Below, piece after piece: positions 23,295 to 35,632 of a stretch of 64,000 bases of DNA. The DNA is taken from contig OZ026524.1 in the NCBI GenBank assembly GCA_964019695.1, forward strand, positions 66,676,223 to 66,740,222, read 5' to 3'. This DNA comes from Loripinus fragilis. Its lineage: Eukaryota; Mollusca; Bivalvia; Lucinida; Lucinidae. Both the position numbers and the translations under genes were made by a program. The notes below the pieces were generated by a model, which saw only the letters and a list, made by a program, of their open reading frames with translations, did no database searches and was not told the origin of the DNA. Positions within the stretch are counted from its first letter, which is position 1, and each line of letters starts with the position of its first letter.

Positions 23295-23816
23295 GAACTT
23301 TTGCTCTCTGTAAAGGCGGTAACTTTAATATTCATATCTGAGCGTGGTTCGGCTATTTCATCTGCTAAACAAGGGAACTTAGGTTCTATTTATAATTTGG
23401 TGAATAATTAATAAGTTGTTTGGGCCGCGCAAACGTGGGTGCATTTTATGAAAATCCTAACCATATACACACCGAACTCACATTTATTAACCCTAAAGCG
23501 CATTATCACAAAGTCGTCTAGTTAAATATTTCAAGCCTCATAGACAAACAGTGTGGACCTATAACAGACTGCTCCTGTAGGAGCAGTCTGATCTGGGTCC
23601 ACAAAATTTGTCTCTATGCTTATGTTAAATAGACATTTTCAGATGCAGTTATTTTGCTTGCGTTTTAAGGACTAAATGATGTGTTTTGCGTCTATACTGA
23701 GATAATGGCGCAAGATGATAAGTTAACGCCCTAATTTCAGCTTTTACCTATGTCTAAGGTAGACCAGTTCTAATTGCCCATTCACGAGGTGCCGCCTTTA
23801 CAGTAACCAAAAAGTC
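23295..23816 (+). mobile_element. MITE family B copy
   Basis: GAACTTTTGCTCTCTGTAAA left end and TTTACAGTAACCAAAAAGTC right end, with the GACTGCTCCTGTAGGAGCAG palindrome in the centre. It matches 4712-5267 throughout with scattered small deletions. Confidence 0.75.
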
Positions 23817-23956
23817 CTATAATATTATATATTACATCTCAACGTATTGTAAAGGGTGTCGTAACATCGAAAACGTGCGCAAATTTTCTAACTGAGATTG
23901 TTTTTCAATTAAAACTCTACTTAGAATATTCTGTTGTTACCTTTTGTTTTTCAGTC

Positions 23957-24188
23957 CTCTACTGTCGTGCCAACCAAGAGTGACAGTGACGTAATATTTT
24001 GTTTTAATTGTTAAGTAAAACATTAACTTATACACTCCACTTGCGCTTACACGCATCGATAGATCACTTGTGCATTAATCCTATCCTGTGGATAGGATTA
24101 ATACACAAGTGATATATCGATTATAAGTCCCGGATATCATTGTAAACAAAACATACGTCACTGTCACTCTTGGTAGCAGGACAGTAGA
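23957..24188. mobile_element. Foldback element, imperfect
   Basis: The outer arms CTACTGTCGTGCCAACCAAG and AGTGACAGTGACGTA are complemented by TACGTCACTGTCACTCTTGG and TAGCAGGACAGTAG. The inner arms ATCACTTGTGCATTAATCCT/AGGATTAATACACAAGTGAT have a minimal loop. It is noncoding. Confidence 0.7.
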
Positions 24189-24602
24189 TGTATCAAAGTA
24201 GAGATAGCGTTTGAACAACGTTGATTTACCAAACGTAATGCAAAATGTTACATCAGTTTCATTTCTAAAGCATGTATGTTGAAGTGTGTACCATGTTAAA
24301 CCATGTGTGAATGTTAGAATGAATGCATCCATTTACCACTTAAGTTATTGCATATCATTACAATAAAAGTTTCAAATCATTTACTTTGTTGTGTGCCTCT
24401 ATAATATTCATAGCTTCCAATATTGCCATATTTTATTACTTGACTACATTAGAATATATTAATCTACATTTGTACATGTATATCGTAATTAGCCCCAGCA
24501 ATTAGAATGATTAACTAGGCCAATATATATTGTATTGCTCGGCAAAAATGTAAAGAAAAAGCCCATTTGAAATTGACATAAACAAATTCATAAGAAGCGA
24601 CA

Positions 24603-24885
24603 TGCGCGGATCCAGAGGGGGGGGGGGAGACAGGTATTCGGACCCCCTCTGAAAAATCACCAAAATATAGGATTTCTTAGCAATATTGGTTCAGATATTG
24701 TACCAAGCCAGCAGTCAATGTTGGGCCATCATCGGCACGCCAGTGAAACGCCGTTTCGCTGGCGGGCCCATGATGTCCCGCTTAAAGTGGTATTTGGATA
24801 CTCTCTCCCCTCATCAAGCAAAATCAAAAGTTGTCAAAGTTGGACCCCCTTTGACAAAATTTTCTGGATCCGAGCATGAGCGATA
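24603..24885. mobile_element. MITE family G copy
   Basis: CATGCGCGGATCCAGAGGGG at the left mirrors TTTCTGGATCCGAGCATG at the right. The interior has CGCCAGTGAAACGCCG and its complement as a hairpin. The second copy is at 54196-54510. Shared pieces include TGAAAAATCACCAAAATATA and TTGGGCCATCATC. Confidence 0.7.
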
Positions 24886-24909
24886 TGAAAATACATGAAA
24901 ATCCTGTCA

Positions 24910-25160
24910 AAAAGCAATACGTTTGACCAGGAAATACCACAACCACAGACCAACACATAGCACCGAGAGGAAGAGTTCTATACAGAGCACTAACAGTCAC
25001 AATACAGCAATAACACAATCAAAGCAAAGCGGGCAAGAAAGGACACTAAAAGTACAGCATTACAAACCAATGACTCGACACGAAAATTTCACAAACAAAA
25101 CAGGAATCATCGCCTTGGAACGAACAGCAGTCGCAGTAATCTGAGATGTAGGGTGGAGAG
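24910..25160 (-). mobile_element. Penelope-family 3' tail fragment
   Basis: The minus strand GTGGTTGTGGTATTTCCTGG and AACTCTTCCTCTCGGTGCTA parallel GTGATTGTGGTATTTCCTGA and GGCTCTTCCTAGTGGTGCCA at ~45710-45780. No RT portion remains. Confidence 0.5.
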
Positions 25161-25164
25161 GGTT

Positions 25165-27640
25165 TCAAATCCTCGATCTAAGTTCTGCTGTTTCATTTCA
25201 ATCTTTGTCATGCTGAATATTTTTGTTTACTACGCTCCTCCAGAAGTTAATACTGTTATATTTATATTTTCGATGCAATCCTTTAATGAATCTTTAGATT
25301 TTTGCAACCGTTCTAGCCGCATGAATTAAACAAATTTGATTGACAGCTGCCAAGCTCACTTGCCCGTGCAATACGCTTCGAACATCAAACTCATACTGGT
25401 GCAGTGATTGACAGCGAGCCACATCGGAGTCGCACGGGGTAAACAAACCTCTTGTTTGCTCCATTGGTTGTCCGTGTTCAAGCTAGCTGACCCGTTTTCC
25501 CATTTTACACTCCGACTCAACCGTTATTTTTTAATACAATTATATTTTAAATGCAAGAATGTTTAAATTCTTAAATTAAAAATATTTTTCATATTTTAGA
25601 TATTTATAATAAAATGTAAATATAAGCAATATATTCAATTTTTGGAATGTTCATGGAATCATGAATACTTCGGGTCTCTTGCAAAGTTAACGTATAGCCC
25701 TTCCATGATTCCATGAACATTCAAAAAAATGAATTCATTTCTTAAAACATGCAGTATTGAAATTGCAAGCATGTATACTGAAACAATAAAGTTATGCCCG
25801 CTTGACATTTATATCTGCCATGAACGCATTTCGTTCAAATTTTCACCTTACAAACTTTGATCATTTAGAAATGATTTGCACCTAAGAGTAATCCATTTGA
25901 TCATCAGTGTATGCGCTGACAAAGCAGCGAACACGAGTATCCTTAAAATCAAAAGTCACAACATCAATAGCCTGTGTGCTCGTCAAAATCTGGAAACATT
26001 TAAGCACATTTAAACATCACTGAAAAAAACTTTCTAGTAAGACAAGCTGGCTAGTTGTATGCATTGCTTTTACGGCCATAGCCATTAGTCTATAACATAC
26101 TCTGACGTCACAAAACAACGATCAAGAGCGTGCGTGAAAACAGAAAATTCATTATTGGTCTAACATTTTGATAATCAACGAAATCGACCAAATTTGATGT
26201 TTTTTCGTCATCACAAGCATTTTAACATTAATTTAGACTAACCAGCATCAAAACAATTGATAATGGAAATTCTCCGATGATTTTGCAGTAAGGGGTGGGG
26301 TATCAAACACAGATTTAGTGAACCTTTGATGCCCGACATCAGCCACAGTTCTTGTTTTTCTCTATTGTGTAATTGTTGTCATAAACAAACAAAACAAATT
26401 AAATCAAAAACGGTCTCAAAATAATGTTGGGTTAAGGAAATTTGAAAGTTCTTAAATTGTTATTTGTTTAATTCAAAGGGAGGTAATTCTAGTTAATTTC
26501 GTAAATGAAAGATTTGGAACTGCAATTTCGCTCGTTCAATAAGCCAACTTGGGATTTTTAAATGTTTTTGCACCGTCGGACCCTCCTGGTTGCCATTTAA
26601 CGTAAAATGTGTCACGTTTTGATGATTAACTTCCTGATGATAATGGAAAAAGCTGTATGCACATTAGGTTTAATAACTCTTCAAGATCAGTAGATAAAAT
26701 CAAGTAATTACCATTTTTTGTTTGTCGGACGATTGATAAACATTTTGGTTTTTATTTGTTGCAACATCTTAACTGGATCGAAAGATACAGTACCATGAAA
26801 ATCGAACGTTTCTTTTTTGTTTGAGTATATTTTAGACTAGAGTGGAAAACGGTGATCATGATCTTCAGAAGCAAGCTGATCTGGATTTACAGTGGTTTCA
26901 TAAAAAAAGATTAAACTGTGTTCAGCCAGGCAACGGGTTGTATTGGTCAAATTAACAGACAATCGACTATGGCCAAGAACTTCCACAATTACATGTCACA
27001 CTTTTGTGCTAAGAGAATGCGACACTAGAAAACAGGGAACCTAAGCCAATCGGAACTGCCTCGGCCAATGTCATGGAATCAGACCTGGGGTGTACATCGA
27101 GGGTCTACTTTGATAACGTGACGCTGACGTTACATAACGTGACGCTGAAGTCACATAACCCATACCAACACAATTACAAGTGTGATTGCAACGAAACAAA
27201 CGGTTATAAATGAAGTTAATGTGTTTTCAATAAAATATCGCTATAAACTTCATTTAGTCTGTTGATAAAAAAAACGATATAATTTTCAACACTAAGGACC
27301 TCTAATAGTCTCTTATTCAATCTGCCCGAATTTCGAGAGTATGTGGCTAGGAATACGTACGTATACTTGACAATTGTGTTGTGTGCTTTAATTAAAACCT
27401 GACATTCGGTGCACATAACAAATTAAAATATATTTGGGAAATATTGTATATTAATTCCAGGACCTTACGGTTTAGGGATGGGTGTATTTTGTGACCAAAG
27501 CTTTTTTCGCAGAAAGCCAATGTTTTGTCAGGTATTCATCTATGTTTGCAGCACAAAACAAAAGTTGCGTTTGCATAGAATACAAGTCTAGAATATCATT
27601 GTTTTTTTTTTTATAAATAAGTATGTTGTCCATAACGTTT
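25165..27640. other. Unassigned; one hairpin and one short duplication
   Basis: There is no supported gene. GAATGTTCATGGAATCATG (25646) is complemented by CATGATTCCATGAACATTC (~25706). AACGTGACGCTGA is repeated in the pair TTACATAACGTGACGCTGA at ~27115-27150. Confidence 0.4.
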
Positions 27641-27686
27641 GACTATTACCTGTAAATGTCTTACACACAGATTAAACATGAGGCGA

Positions 27687-28090
27687 GTTCAACAATCCGA
27701 GCGCTCCAACGAGCGCTTGTCAGTGTGATCATTACATTGTTGAACGATAGCGAGCGCTCGCTCAATAAAAAATGGCTGCGCCCAGAATCAAACAAATCAA
27801 ATCCCCCATTGGTTGGAAATCAAAGCGAAAACACCTTTCTACCTTCAGTTGAAATTGTTCCATTTCATATATCCACACAATGAAACATACATCGTCATTC
27901 CGAAAACCGAATCTGAAAATATTGCGTGCATAGTCCCTTGCGAAAATCCATTATTGTTTTTGTAGCCATCTTTGATTTTCGGGCGATACACCTATCGACT
28001 TGACTCGCGAGCGCTCGCAAGCACCTTGCCGAGCGCTTGCATTCAGAGAGAAAGCAATCGATAGCACTCCGAGCGCTCGCATTGTTGAAC
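27687..28090. mobile_element. GAGCGCTC-rich inverted-repeat element
   Basis: GTTCAACAATCCGAGCGCTC at the left end is mirrored by GAGCGCTCGCATTGTTGAAC at the right, giving a 404-bp unit. GAGCGCTC or GAGCGCTT occurs six times (27699, 27711, 27752, 28009, 28031, 28071), three per side. An internal copy of ATTGTTGAAC lies at 27736. Open frames through it are artefacts of the repeats. It could be a MITE with subterminal transposase-binding repeats. Confidence 0.6.
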
Positions 28091-28244
28091 ACACCTCTGT
28101 TCTGTTTATAGTTCAACAAAGCTGACATGTTCACTGAGGTGTATCATAACTACATACTGCAAACTTGTCATTGTTATTGATATTAAGCTACAGGTTTGTA
28201 CAAAATTAGTGACTAAATAGCTTTTGTTCTGTTCTGTTCTGTAG

Positions 28245-28301
28245 ATCCCGCCAGTCAGTGGCGCACCAGTGACCCCTCGTAGAAGAATCCCTGTACAATA
28301 A
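28245..28301 (+). other. Candidate short terminal exon
   Basis: A very good acceptor (branch-like GTGACTAAAT, then CTTTTGTTCTGTTCTGTTCT and GTAG) precedes 18 codons reading IPPVSGAPVTPRRRIPVQ and a TAA at 28299-28301. AATAAA overlaps the stop. No partner exon is identified, so this could be coincidence. Confidence 0.2.
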
Positions 28302-28426
28302 ATCCAAATGAATAGATTCACATTTAAAGCATATCACAAGATGAGGCACTGGCTGAAATATTTACATTTTTTTTTTGTTTCTTTAGGCATCTGAGAGAGG
28401 ATGGCCATATTTATTACCATGAAAAA

Positions 28427-31400
28427 TTATTTGAAAAGTTTCTGATGTAGTTGTAATCTCTTTATATGTAATTTATGGCAGAAATGTCTACCCAGCATCT
28501 CCAGACGTTCCAGGAAGCACTCTTCTATTGCGGACTGAGTCTGACTCTTTATATTGGTACTGTCAACACCCAGGCGAACAATCTGTGGACCAGAGCGGGT
28601 TAACCACCAAGACGATCCTAGATGACTAACCAATAGTTGTCTAATGGAGGAGAACAAGGGACTCCTAACCTTGGAGAGAGCCGGGCATCTCAGTAGCATA
28701 TGTTGAAGGTCCTCTGCAGCGAGCCTACAAAGTGGGCATATTTGTTCCACCTCATACTGGTTGAATCTTGATTTTGCGGTTTGAAGCATATAAACACCAG
28801 TCAACATCCTAGCCTTGGTGATTCCTCTTTTAACATCAGTGGTATTATTGCCAACATTATTCCAGATTTGATGAGATTTACCAATGGACATCTCCGTGAG
28901 GTTACAGTTGGTCAAGGATGATTTGTCTGCCACTTCCTCCCTTAGTTTCTCTGTCCAATTTTGTGACACCGCTCGTCGGCTAACGTTTTTCCTTCTCAAC
29001 TTTGTAAATGACTCAAGAGAAGAGACAGTAGGAAGCTTGTACAATTGCAGGATACTGCGTGCAACACAGAAGAAACTCTCAGGGCTGCCGACCGCCAGCT
29101 GTAGAAACATCACATCCTTAATCCTGGTGTTACTGCATCGTATGATGGAATGTATTAGGCTCAGCTGTCGTCTATGAACCTCCGCCTCTATAGGTAGGGC
29201 TCCAAGTAGGAGTTGTACAATGGATGTTGGTGTTCTAACTGGAAGGGATTGTAGGTTTCTTAAAGTTGATATATGGAAGCGTTGTAATTGATTAAGTTGG
29301 GTTTTGTTTAGATGTAAAGTCTCTAGGTTAAAAAGTAATCTTGGTAAAACATATGCTTGGTATATCCTATATGATACTTTTGTGTTCAGACCATTACTAC
29401 CATGAACATCAGCTTTAATGAGAGCATACAATGTTCTTCTTGCCAGGCTTATTCTGTCACTAATATTTATATTATTTTCTAATTTTTCAGCTCTAATAAG
29501 GCCTAAATGTACAGTTTCTGATTTTACATTGACACTAGTGGAACCCAATTTCCATTTTGAGATCACTTCCTGGTTTAGCTTTGCTCTGGTTATATTTTTA
29601 CGCACAACGACGGACTTCTGAGGATGAATGTGGTATCTTTTTTCTTCTGATTTAATATATGAAAGGTTGAACATCAGTTGCAATTCCTCATCGTCCTCTT
29701 ACAGAAGAAGAACATCGTCTGCTACTGTTGGACAGCCAGTATAGATTGGCCCAATAAACTTTCCTAAGCATCTATCCTCTAGTTCTAATTGCAGGTCATT
29801 ACTGTAAGTCTTGTAGAATTTGGTGGAAAGGATTCCACCTTGCTGGACACCTTGCCTAATGCTGAATGAAGAGCTCACTTCTCCCTCCCACTTGACCTTA
29901 GCTGTCAAACCGCTTTACATAGATCTGATAAGTCGCCACAGATGACTGTTAATGCCTTGTTCGTATAGTTTGACCATCAGAACTGGATGACTAACAACGT
30001 CGAACGCCTTCTGTGTGTCAAGGGTGGCTACATAGAGTGGACGGTTAGACAATCTGGGGTCCAGTGCAGCTTCAGATAGAAGTAGGGATGCCATAGTAGG
30101 TGAAAGACCTTTTGTAAACCCGTATTGAAGTTCAGATTGATCCACACTAAGCTGGTGCAGTCTTTTCAGAATCACAGACTCCAGGAGTTTTCCCGAGGAT
30201 GGATAAAATTGTGATACCCCTATAATTTTCAAAATGTCTGGGATCTTTACCCTTTTTGTGTATTGGATTGATAATGCCGGACTTGAATTGCTCTGGTACT
30301 TTCCTGGTTCTCAGGATTTCATTAAATATTTCTACGATTATAGGTAGGGCCACTCCATCAGAATATTTCAGGTGCTCTGCAGTTAGTTCCAGTTCATCCG
30401 CTGCTTTTCCAGAATTTAGAGATTTTATGGCTAGAAAAACTTCTTCCTTGTCTATAGGGATCAGTTCATCTGGCGTCAGCCTTGTAATTTCTTCAATAAC
30501 TGCTTCCTGTAAGGTTGCAGAATCCAGATATTCTTGACTGAAGTTTGGATGATTCTTTGGAGCTGCCAGATCTTCATAGTAGGAGGCAATTGCGCCACAT
30601 TGGCTCCGTGTGTCCTTTAACTCAGTTCCATTCATCAGCATGCTATGGGCCACTTTTGCAGCAGAAGATTGATTATTCCGGATCAGTTTATAAAACAATT
30701 TGTCTGTGGGATTATCCATGAGTTCAGCATAAAAAGAGTCTCTTGCACAAGCAAATTCTCTGCGTATTTGTTTTCTCACTTCATATTTGGTCACTTTTCG
30801 GTGGATTGAAAGAGGGTGCTCAGGGCTAGGTGACCCTGCTTGCTTCCACATGAAGAAGACACGCTTGCACTCTGACTCCAATTGTTTGACTACAGGTGAT
30901 AATTTGAGTTTTGGTCCTTTGACTTTAATTAATCTATTTGGCACTGACTTGGTACTTGCAGATTGTAGCGCACTAATCAGTAAAGGTAATGCCTCTTGAG
31001 ATTCAGTTTTATTATGTAATAATTTTGCCAGTTCTCGTTGATAATGCTGGATATCTACTTTTTCCCAATTAAGTTTACGGAATGATTTTGTTTTCGACTT
31101 TGAAACACATATGTTAATAGTACTTTTCAGGATGTTTAGCTGAGCCAAGACAGGAACATGTGATGACATATTGAGTGAAGATTTTTCTTTAATGCTGACC
31201 TGTGTGATAAGCCCCTGGCATTTTGTGAGAACGTAGTCTATCTGCGATGTAGAACCACTATGGCCTATAAATGTCTGTATACCACCATGGCTGGGGTGTT
31301 TGTGTAGGTCATGTTCGTTGACAAAGGCTTTGAGCATTATGTCATGCGGATATGAGCGTGTATCAGACAGGGTTCCATTAAAATCACCACACACAATAAT

Positions 31401-31916
31401 TTTATGGGTATCTGTATATGTTTGGATGATATGGTGTACCATGTCAAGATTCTCTTGGTATAACTCCTTGGAGGTTGGCAATCTGAGTGTTGGAAGATAA
31501 ACATTGATGATACATAGGCTGCCCTCTGTCGTATTTATTTCCACTGCCTGGACTCTTTCACTGCCCTCATCTAGCTTTTTGACACTGTTTGACCACACCC
31601 TTGGCCACATAATAGCAATTCCACCTTTTCCACGTGGGATTTGAAAATTAGAAATGTTTTCATAGAGATCGCTACAACGTGTAAATCCTTCGTAGTTAGG
31701 AATTATATTTTCAAGAGTGGATTCTTCAAAAGTCCAGAGCCATGTTTCCTGGAGACATATGATAGATTCATTCTTTGCCAGGTTTATTAAGGTTGACATA
31801 TTACCCTTTGCTCCCACAATGTTAAATGACAATATATTTATAGTCTGACTGATTGGAACAGTGTATTTTCCCTCAATATGGATTCTGGTGGTTCCGTTTG
31901 GAGGCCCAGTATGCAC
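28427..31916 (-). pseudogene. LINE 1 ORF2: endonuclease-reverse transcriptase, disabled
   Basis: About 1,160 codons. The N-terminal endonuclease has NILSFNIVGAKGN, ICLQETWLW (metal-binding Glu), ICGDFNGTLSD, SQIDYVLTK and SSHVPVL (catalytic His; the usual SDH is SSH). The RT has HKKGKDPRHFENYRGITILS, YVATLDTQKAFDVVSHPVL (motif A Asp), RQGVQQGGILST (motif B) and CPTVADDVLLL (motif C). A C-terminal CPLCRLAAEDLQHMLLRC supplies a CCHC-like finger. Lesions are a frameshift near 30195 (after SILGK), an in-frame TAA at ~29915-29917 where Tyr is expected, and a TAA at 29699-29701 where Ser is expected. Otherwise the frame is clean, so loss of function is fairly recent. Confidence 0.85.
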
Positions 31917-34419
31917 AAAAAAGACTGATGGCTATCTTTGCTGTTCAATTCCTTTTTTGACGGCGAAATAGTTTTATCTTTGTTAGCATCTATCTCTAGG
32001 CGCACCACGTTTCCCGTTGGGACCCTCACCTTGGGTGTATTACAATTTCCCTCACCTTCATTCATATGCGTCAGAAGATTAGTAGTATGATTTTCGACAG
32101 ATTTACTATCCATTCTTGGTGCAGGTGATGAGACATCCTTGAGAGGGGGTTGCTGATGCGGATGATTTCTTGGGTTTTTTTCAGAGATAACATTGCCACA
32201 AGCATCAGTTTCAGAAGATGGCTCTTTATTTGGTTGTCTGTGTCCAGCATCTTTGGGTATATGGCATACCTGCTCTTGGGTGAGACTGTTTTTATAAGTT
32301 GGGTTTTGTTCAGTGTCGTGGTTAACGGGGACTGGCGGTGCAGGGAGATCCCCATGTCTAGTTAGTAGGTTGGCAGGTTGATAAACACCAGGGTTACTAC
32401 CGTATGTATTGTATGCTTGATTAATCTGTTGGGTTGGAGGTGGTATCTGGTTATGTAGGTGGCTACCAGCTGGGACTTGTCTCACATTCGTTGGTGGGAA
32501 GCACAGGTTTGGTGGTGGAATACTAGCGTTGATAAAAGGGGGCACTTGAAACTGAGCTGGCGGAGTACTGTATGGCATACTGTATGGGGCATTCACTGGT
32601 ATCGAGAGGTTGGGATAGAAACAATTCGGATTCTGAGGAAAATAATGTGGATTGACCACACCTCCGTGGTCAAAGGCTGGTCTTTGAGTAAGCATGCTGT
32701 ACATAAGGTTCATTTGTTGAGTCTGTAGGTTGTTAATTAGGCCAGCTTGTTGTCGAATCTGTAGATTAGTTTGTGAGCCACCCATCGTCATTAGGTATAG
32801 ATTTTGGAACATAGTAGTTTCTAGTTGCCTAATTCTCATATCCATTGACTGAATGTGAAGAATCTCCACGGGGTGAGGATTCTGCCCGGAATGACTACAT
32901 TTGGGTCTCTGTTCAGGGTTTGCCTAGTCCATGTCAGTTCCACTATATGTATCACTCTGACCATGATTAGCAACGCTCATAGACAATAGATCTCTTTGTT
33001 TAAGGACTGAGACGCTACTTTGCAGTTCTTTTATTTTCAATTCAAGTCTTTGGATATATTGTAACTGGTCAATATTACTTTGTTGGTCTTCACAGTTTTG
33101 GTTCCGTTTAGACTTGTTCACGTTCATATTTGCTTTATTTTCCGCTTCCTTTTTAGTAGTTTTAACAGTGGGGGTAACCAGACTGACATCGCTGATAGAC
33201 GAATTTATTGACTTGGTATTTATCTCCTGAGATGATCCAAGAGTAGATACAAATTTCTCCTGAGGCGGTTCACTTTCACTCTGCTGCGACTTAGCTTGGG
33301 TGCAAGATAATGAATCAGTTTGGTTTTTCGAGTTATGTACTTGAGAAAGACCTTGGTCATAGTCTTGACTAGATGGCAGATTCCTGTTTTCTGTGAGCGT
33401 TTGGTTGCTATCATAGATGAGATTCTCAGTGCAATTATCACATATAAATGGGGCCTCAGAACTGATTTTTCAACGTCGTTTACAGTTATACCCACACAGT
33501 TATAGTGAAACCATGAATCGCAGGTTTCACAACATATAGTCTGTTGATCGGCAATCTCCTCACAGGATGGACATAGGAACATAGACTGTCCTGGCGACGG
33601 CTCCGAGTCGTCCACAACCTCTACAGTCCGTCTTTCGGCCATTGATGCTTCGATCTTATCAGTGGTTTGAGTTTGGAAATGTTTATTTGTGTTACAAGCC
33701 AGTAAAGTTCTTTCAAAAATTTGATTTAGATTAGTTAAGTCAGTACAGAATTGGGAGATTTGTTGCTTCACTAAGGGCAGGCCTATGCTAACAAATAATT
33801 CTACCCTACTTCCATCAACTAGAATACTAGATGTAGTGTGGTAGCAGTTTATTGTCAGTTTAGAAATTTTTCCCGGATTACCGTCTAGCTTCCGATTAAC
33901 AACCTTATACCGCGTTTCCACATTATCCCCATTTTCATCCAAAACTTTCTCCTCCTCAAAGGCTAATTGCAGCTGTAAATCATCGGTGACCCTATTCAGA
34001 AAGTCAATTATTGTCTGCTTCATGAGTTCATATGCTGAGGTACTCAATTCAATAACCAGATTTTTGTTCGGCTTCATTTCAATCTTAATATGTTCTCTGG
34101 CACAACCAATTAGCTTTTTATTTAGAGATTTTTCCTTATTCAGGGTAAAGTCCTTTGATTCAATAATAACCGCCTTTTTTGGATCTGTGTCCAGCTGGGG
34201 AATGAAGCTTGCAACTCCGTTTGAAGGGCTAGCAGTAGCTAAAATGATACTTCCGCTATGGGTTATAGACTCGTCATCATTCACTGAATCAGGGACAGAC
34301 AGCAAAGCAGCAGCTTCCATGGATTTTTGGTCTTCAAAGTTTTCCTCGATCAGACGAGAGGCTGACTGTCTTCTTGTGAGCATTCTGGAATTGAGATAGA
34401 GGACCGTTTCCTCGTTCAC
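31838..34419 (-). pseudogene. LINE 1 ORF1 with PHD finger, disabled
   Basis: An ~860-codon ORF1 is visible once two lesions are recognised. The N-terminal ~280 residues have no domain I recognise. A PHD-type zinc finger follows: FLCPSCEEIADQQTICCETC, DSWFHYNCVG, then CDNC in the next frame, giving C4HC3 spacing. A frameshift near 33445 splits the finger. A short coiled coil (LELKIKELQSSVSVLKQRD, ~33040-32990) follows. An in-frame TAG at 32924-32926 precedes a Pro/Gln/Asn-rich tail (IPPPNLCFPPTN, IPPPTQQINQAYNTYG). The 3' end overlaps ORF2 by ~80 bp in another frame. PHD fingers in CR1-like ORF1 proteins are established. The long low-complexity tail is unusual. Confidence 0.75.
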
Positions 34420-35222
34420 CAGGTCAACGTTTACAGGTTTAAAATTGCAATGATATTTCTTTTGAATTTTTTAAAATAGTCTGTTAAATTCTTCGTTAAA
34501 AAAGTCTTTGAGATGAAAATATGAAGATGTCAAGTTTAAATTCTGGGAAGTCTTTAAAATCTTGATAAAATGAGTGATTTTTTTTGGGAATTCAAAATGG
34601 CCGCCCTCTCTCTTCACCTTCAGATAATTGTTTTGGGCTAAAAGTGTGTGGCCTGTTTCAATAAAACACAAACATAGTACACAGAGTTAAATACTAAGCA
34701 AACGTATGTGATTAAAATGCATAAAAGCAGTTCTCCAACACAGTTAAAATATTAAAAGTTAAAATTTTATTCTCACTCTGCGAAACACGTCCACATTCAT
34801 TCCTTCCCAGCATTCATCATTTTATAATAATCTGTTTTTGAGTATTTTGACAGCCTTCCCCCCTCTGATCAAGCATGCCATTTGTATATGATCTGTGTAT
34901 TGTAAAACTACAGCTGTGTAAAATTACAACTGTATGCAAAAGGATTAGCTTAATTAATAGGGGGAAAGCACCGCCAAAAACTTTTTTCTATTTGTTGAAT
35001 AGTAGAAACAGGGTTTTCAACCCATATTTTTAATCAGTACTTATCCAATATGAAAAGCCTTTTTGCGTATATAGTTTGAGGACTAAACAAACTGCCTTTT
35101 CCATGCAAAAAATATCATTTTCTTTGAAACTTTTATGTGGCCATTTTATGGGCAATTCTGTATTAAGTCTGTTCGAGGTCCTTTGGACAAAACACACAAT
35201 CCCCATCCCCAACAATGTGTAC

Positions 35223-35632
35223 AACAAAACTAGAGGGCCTGAAGATCCTGAAGCGCTAACCTGATCTCCTTAATAATGTAAAAATAGTTCAATAGTACAA
35301 CAAAACTAGAGGGCCTGAAGGTCCTGAAGCGCTGACCTGATCTCCTTAATAATGTAATAGTTCAAAATCAACTTTGTTTAGTTTTATTTGATTCTTTACG
35401 TCCCATCAACATTCTTTCAGTTATGTAGGGATGAGTCTTCCTGGGTTGAACCAATACTAAGCTAGGATAAATGTGTCTTGCTCAAGGACCACTACGCAGT
35501 GACGCCGGTGAGGCTCGAACCCGCGGCCCTTTGGTCTTGAGTCAAGCACTCTACCACTGAGCCCCCAACTAGAGGACCTGAAGCGCTCACCTGATCTCCT
35601 TTATAATGTTAAAATAGTTCAAAATCAATTGC
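35223..35632. repeat. 76-bp tandem repeat interrupted by a SINE
   Basis: CAAAACTAGAGGGCCTGAAG starts at 35225 and 35301, followed by TCCTGAAGCGCT and ACCTGATCTCCTTAATAATG. A third, partial unit (ACTAGAGGACCTGAAGCGCT) resumes at ~35569 after the SINE. It is duplicated in the right copy (~40473-40881). Confidence 0.75.
35373..35573 (-). mobile_element. tRNA-derived SINE 1
   Basis: Reference description for the family, read on the minus strand. The head is CAGTGGTAGAGTGCTTGACT (A-box side) and GCGGGTTCGAGCCTCACC (B-box GTTCGAGCC). A conserved body follows, with CCTTGAGCAAGACACATTTA, AGCTTAGTATTGGTTCAACC and CAGGAAGAC. The 3' end is GACGTAAAGAATCAAAT plus an A/C-rich (AAAC)n-like tail. No protein is encoded. 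Mobilisation by a LINE is presumed. Confidence 0.85.

Larger units (their letters stand above)
28366..34440 (-). mobile_element. Nearly full-length non-LTR retrotransposon (LINE 1), broken
   Basis: On the minus strand the element carries a large ORF1 (34419 to 31838), an overlapping ORF2 (31916 to 28427), a short 3'UTR with AATAAA, and an A-tract near 28376-28366 as its tail. ORF1 with a PHD finger, and ORF2 with an apurinic-type endonuclease plus RT, place it in the CR1/Jockey-like group. I cannot assign the clade. The 5' limit is unknown; 34440 is only where ORF1 homology becomes unreadable. It carries at least two frameshifts and three nonsense codons. Confidence 0.85.

Noticed and set aside
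24686..25144. Frames of 64-73 codons
   Set aside because: Lie in MITE G and the Penelope-family tail, both noncoding repeats.
27656..28134. Two opposing ~75-80-codon frames
   Set aside because: Created by the GAGCGCTC inverted-repeat element. No splice or domain support.
30256..32728. Plus-strand frames of 60-95 codons across LINE 1
   Set aside because: Antisense shadows of the minus-strand ORF1/ORF2.
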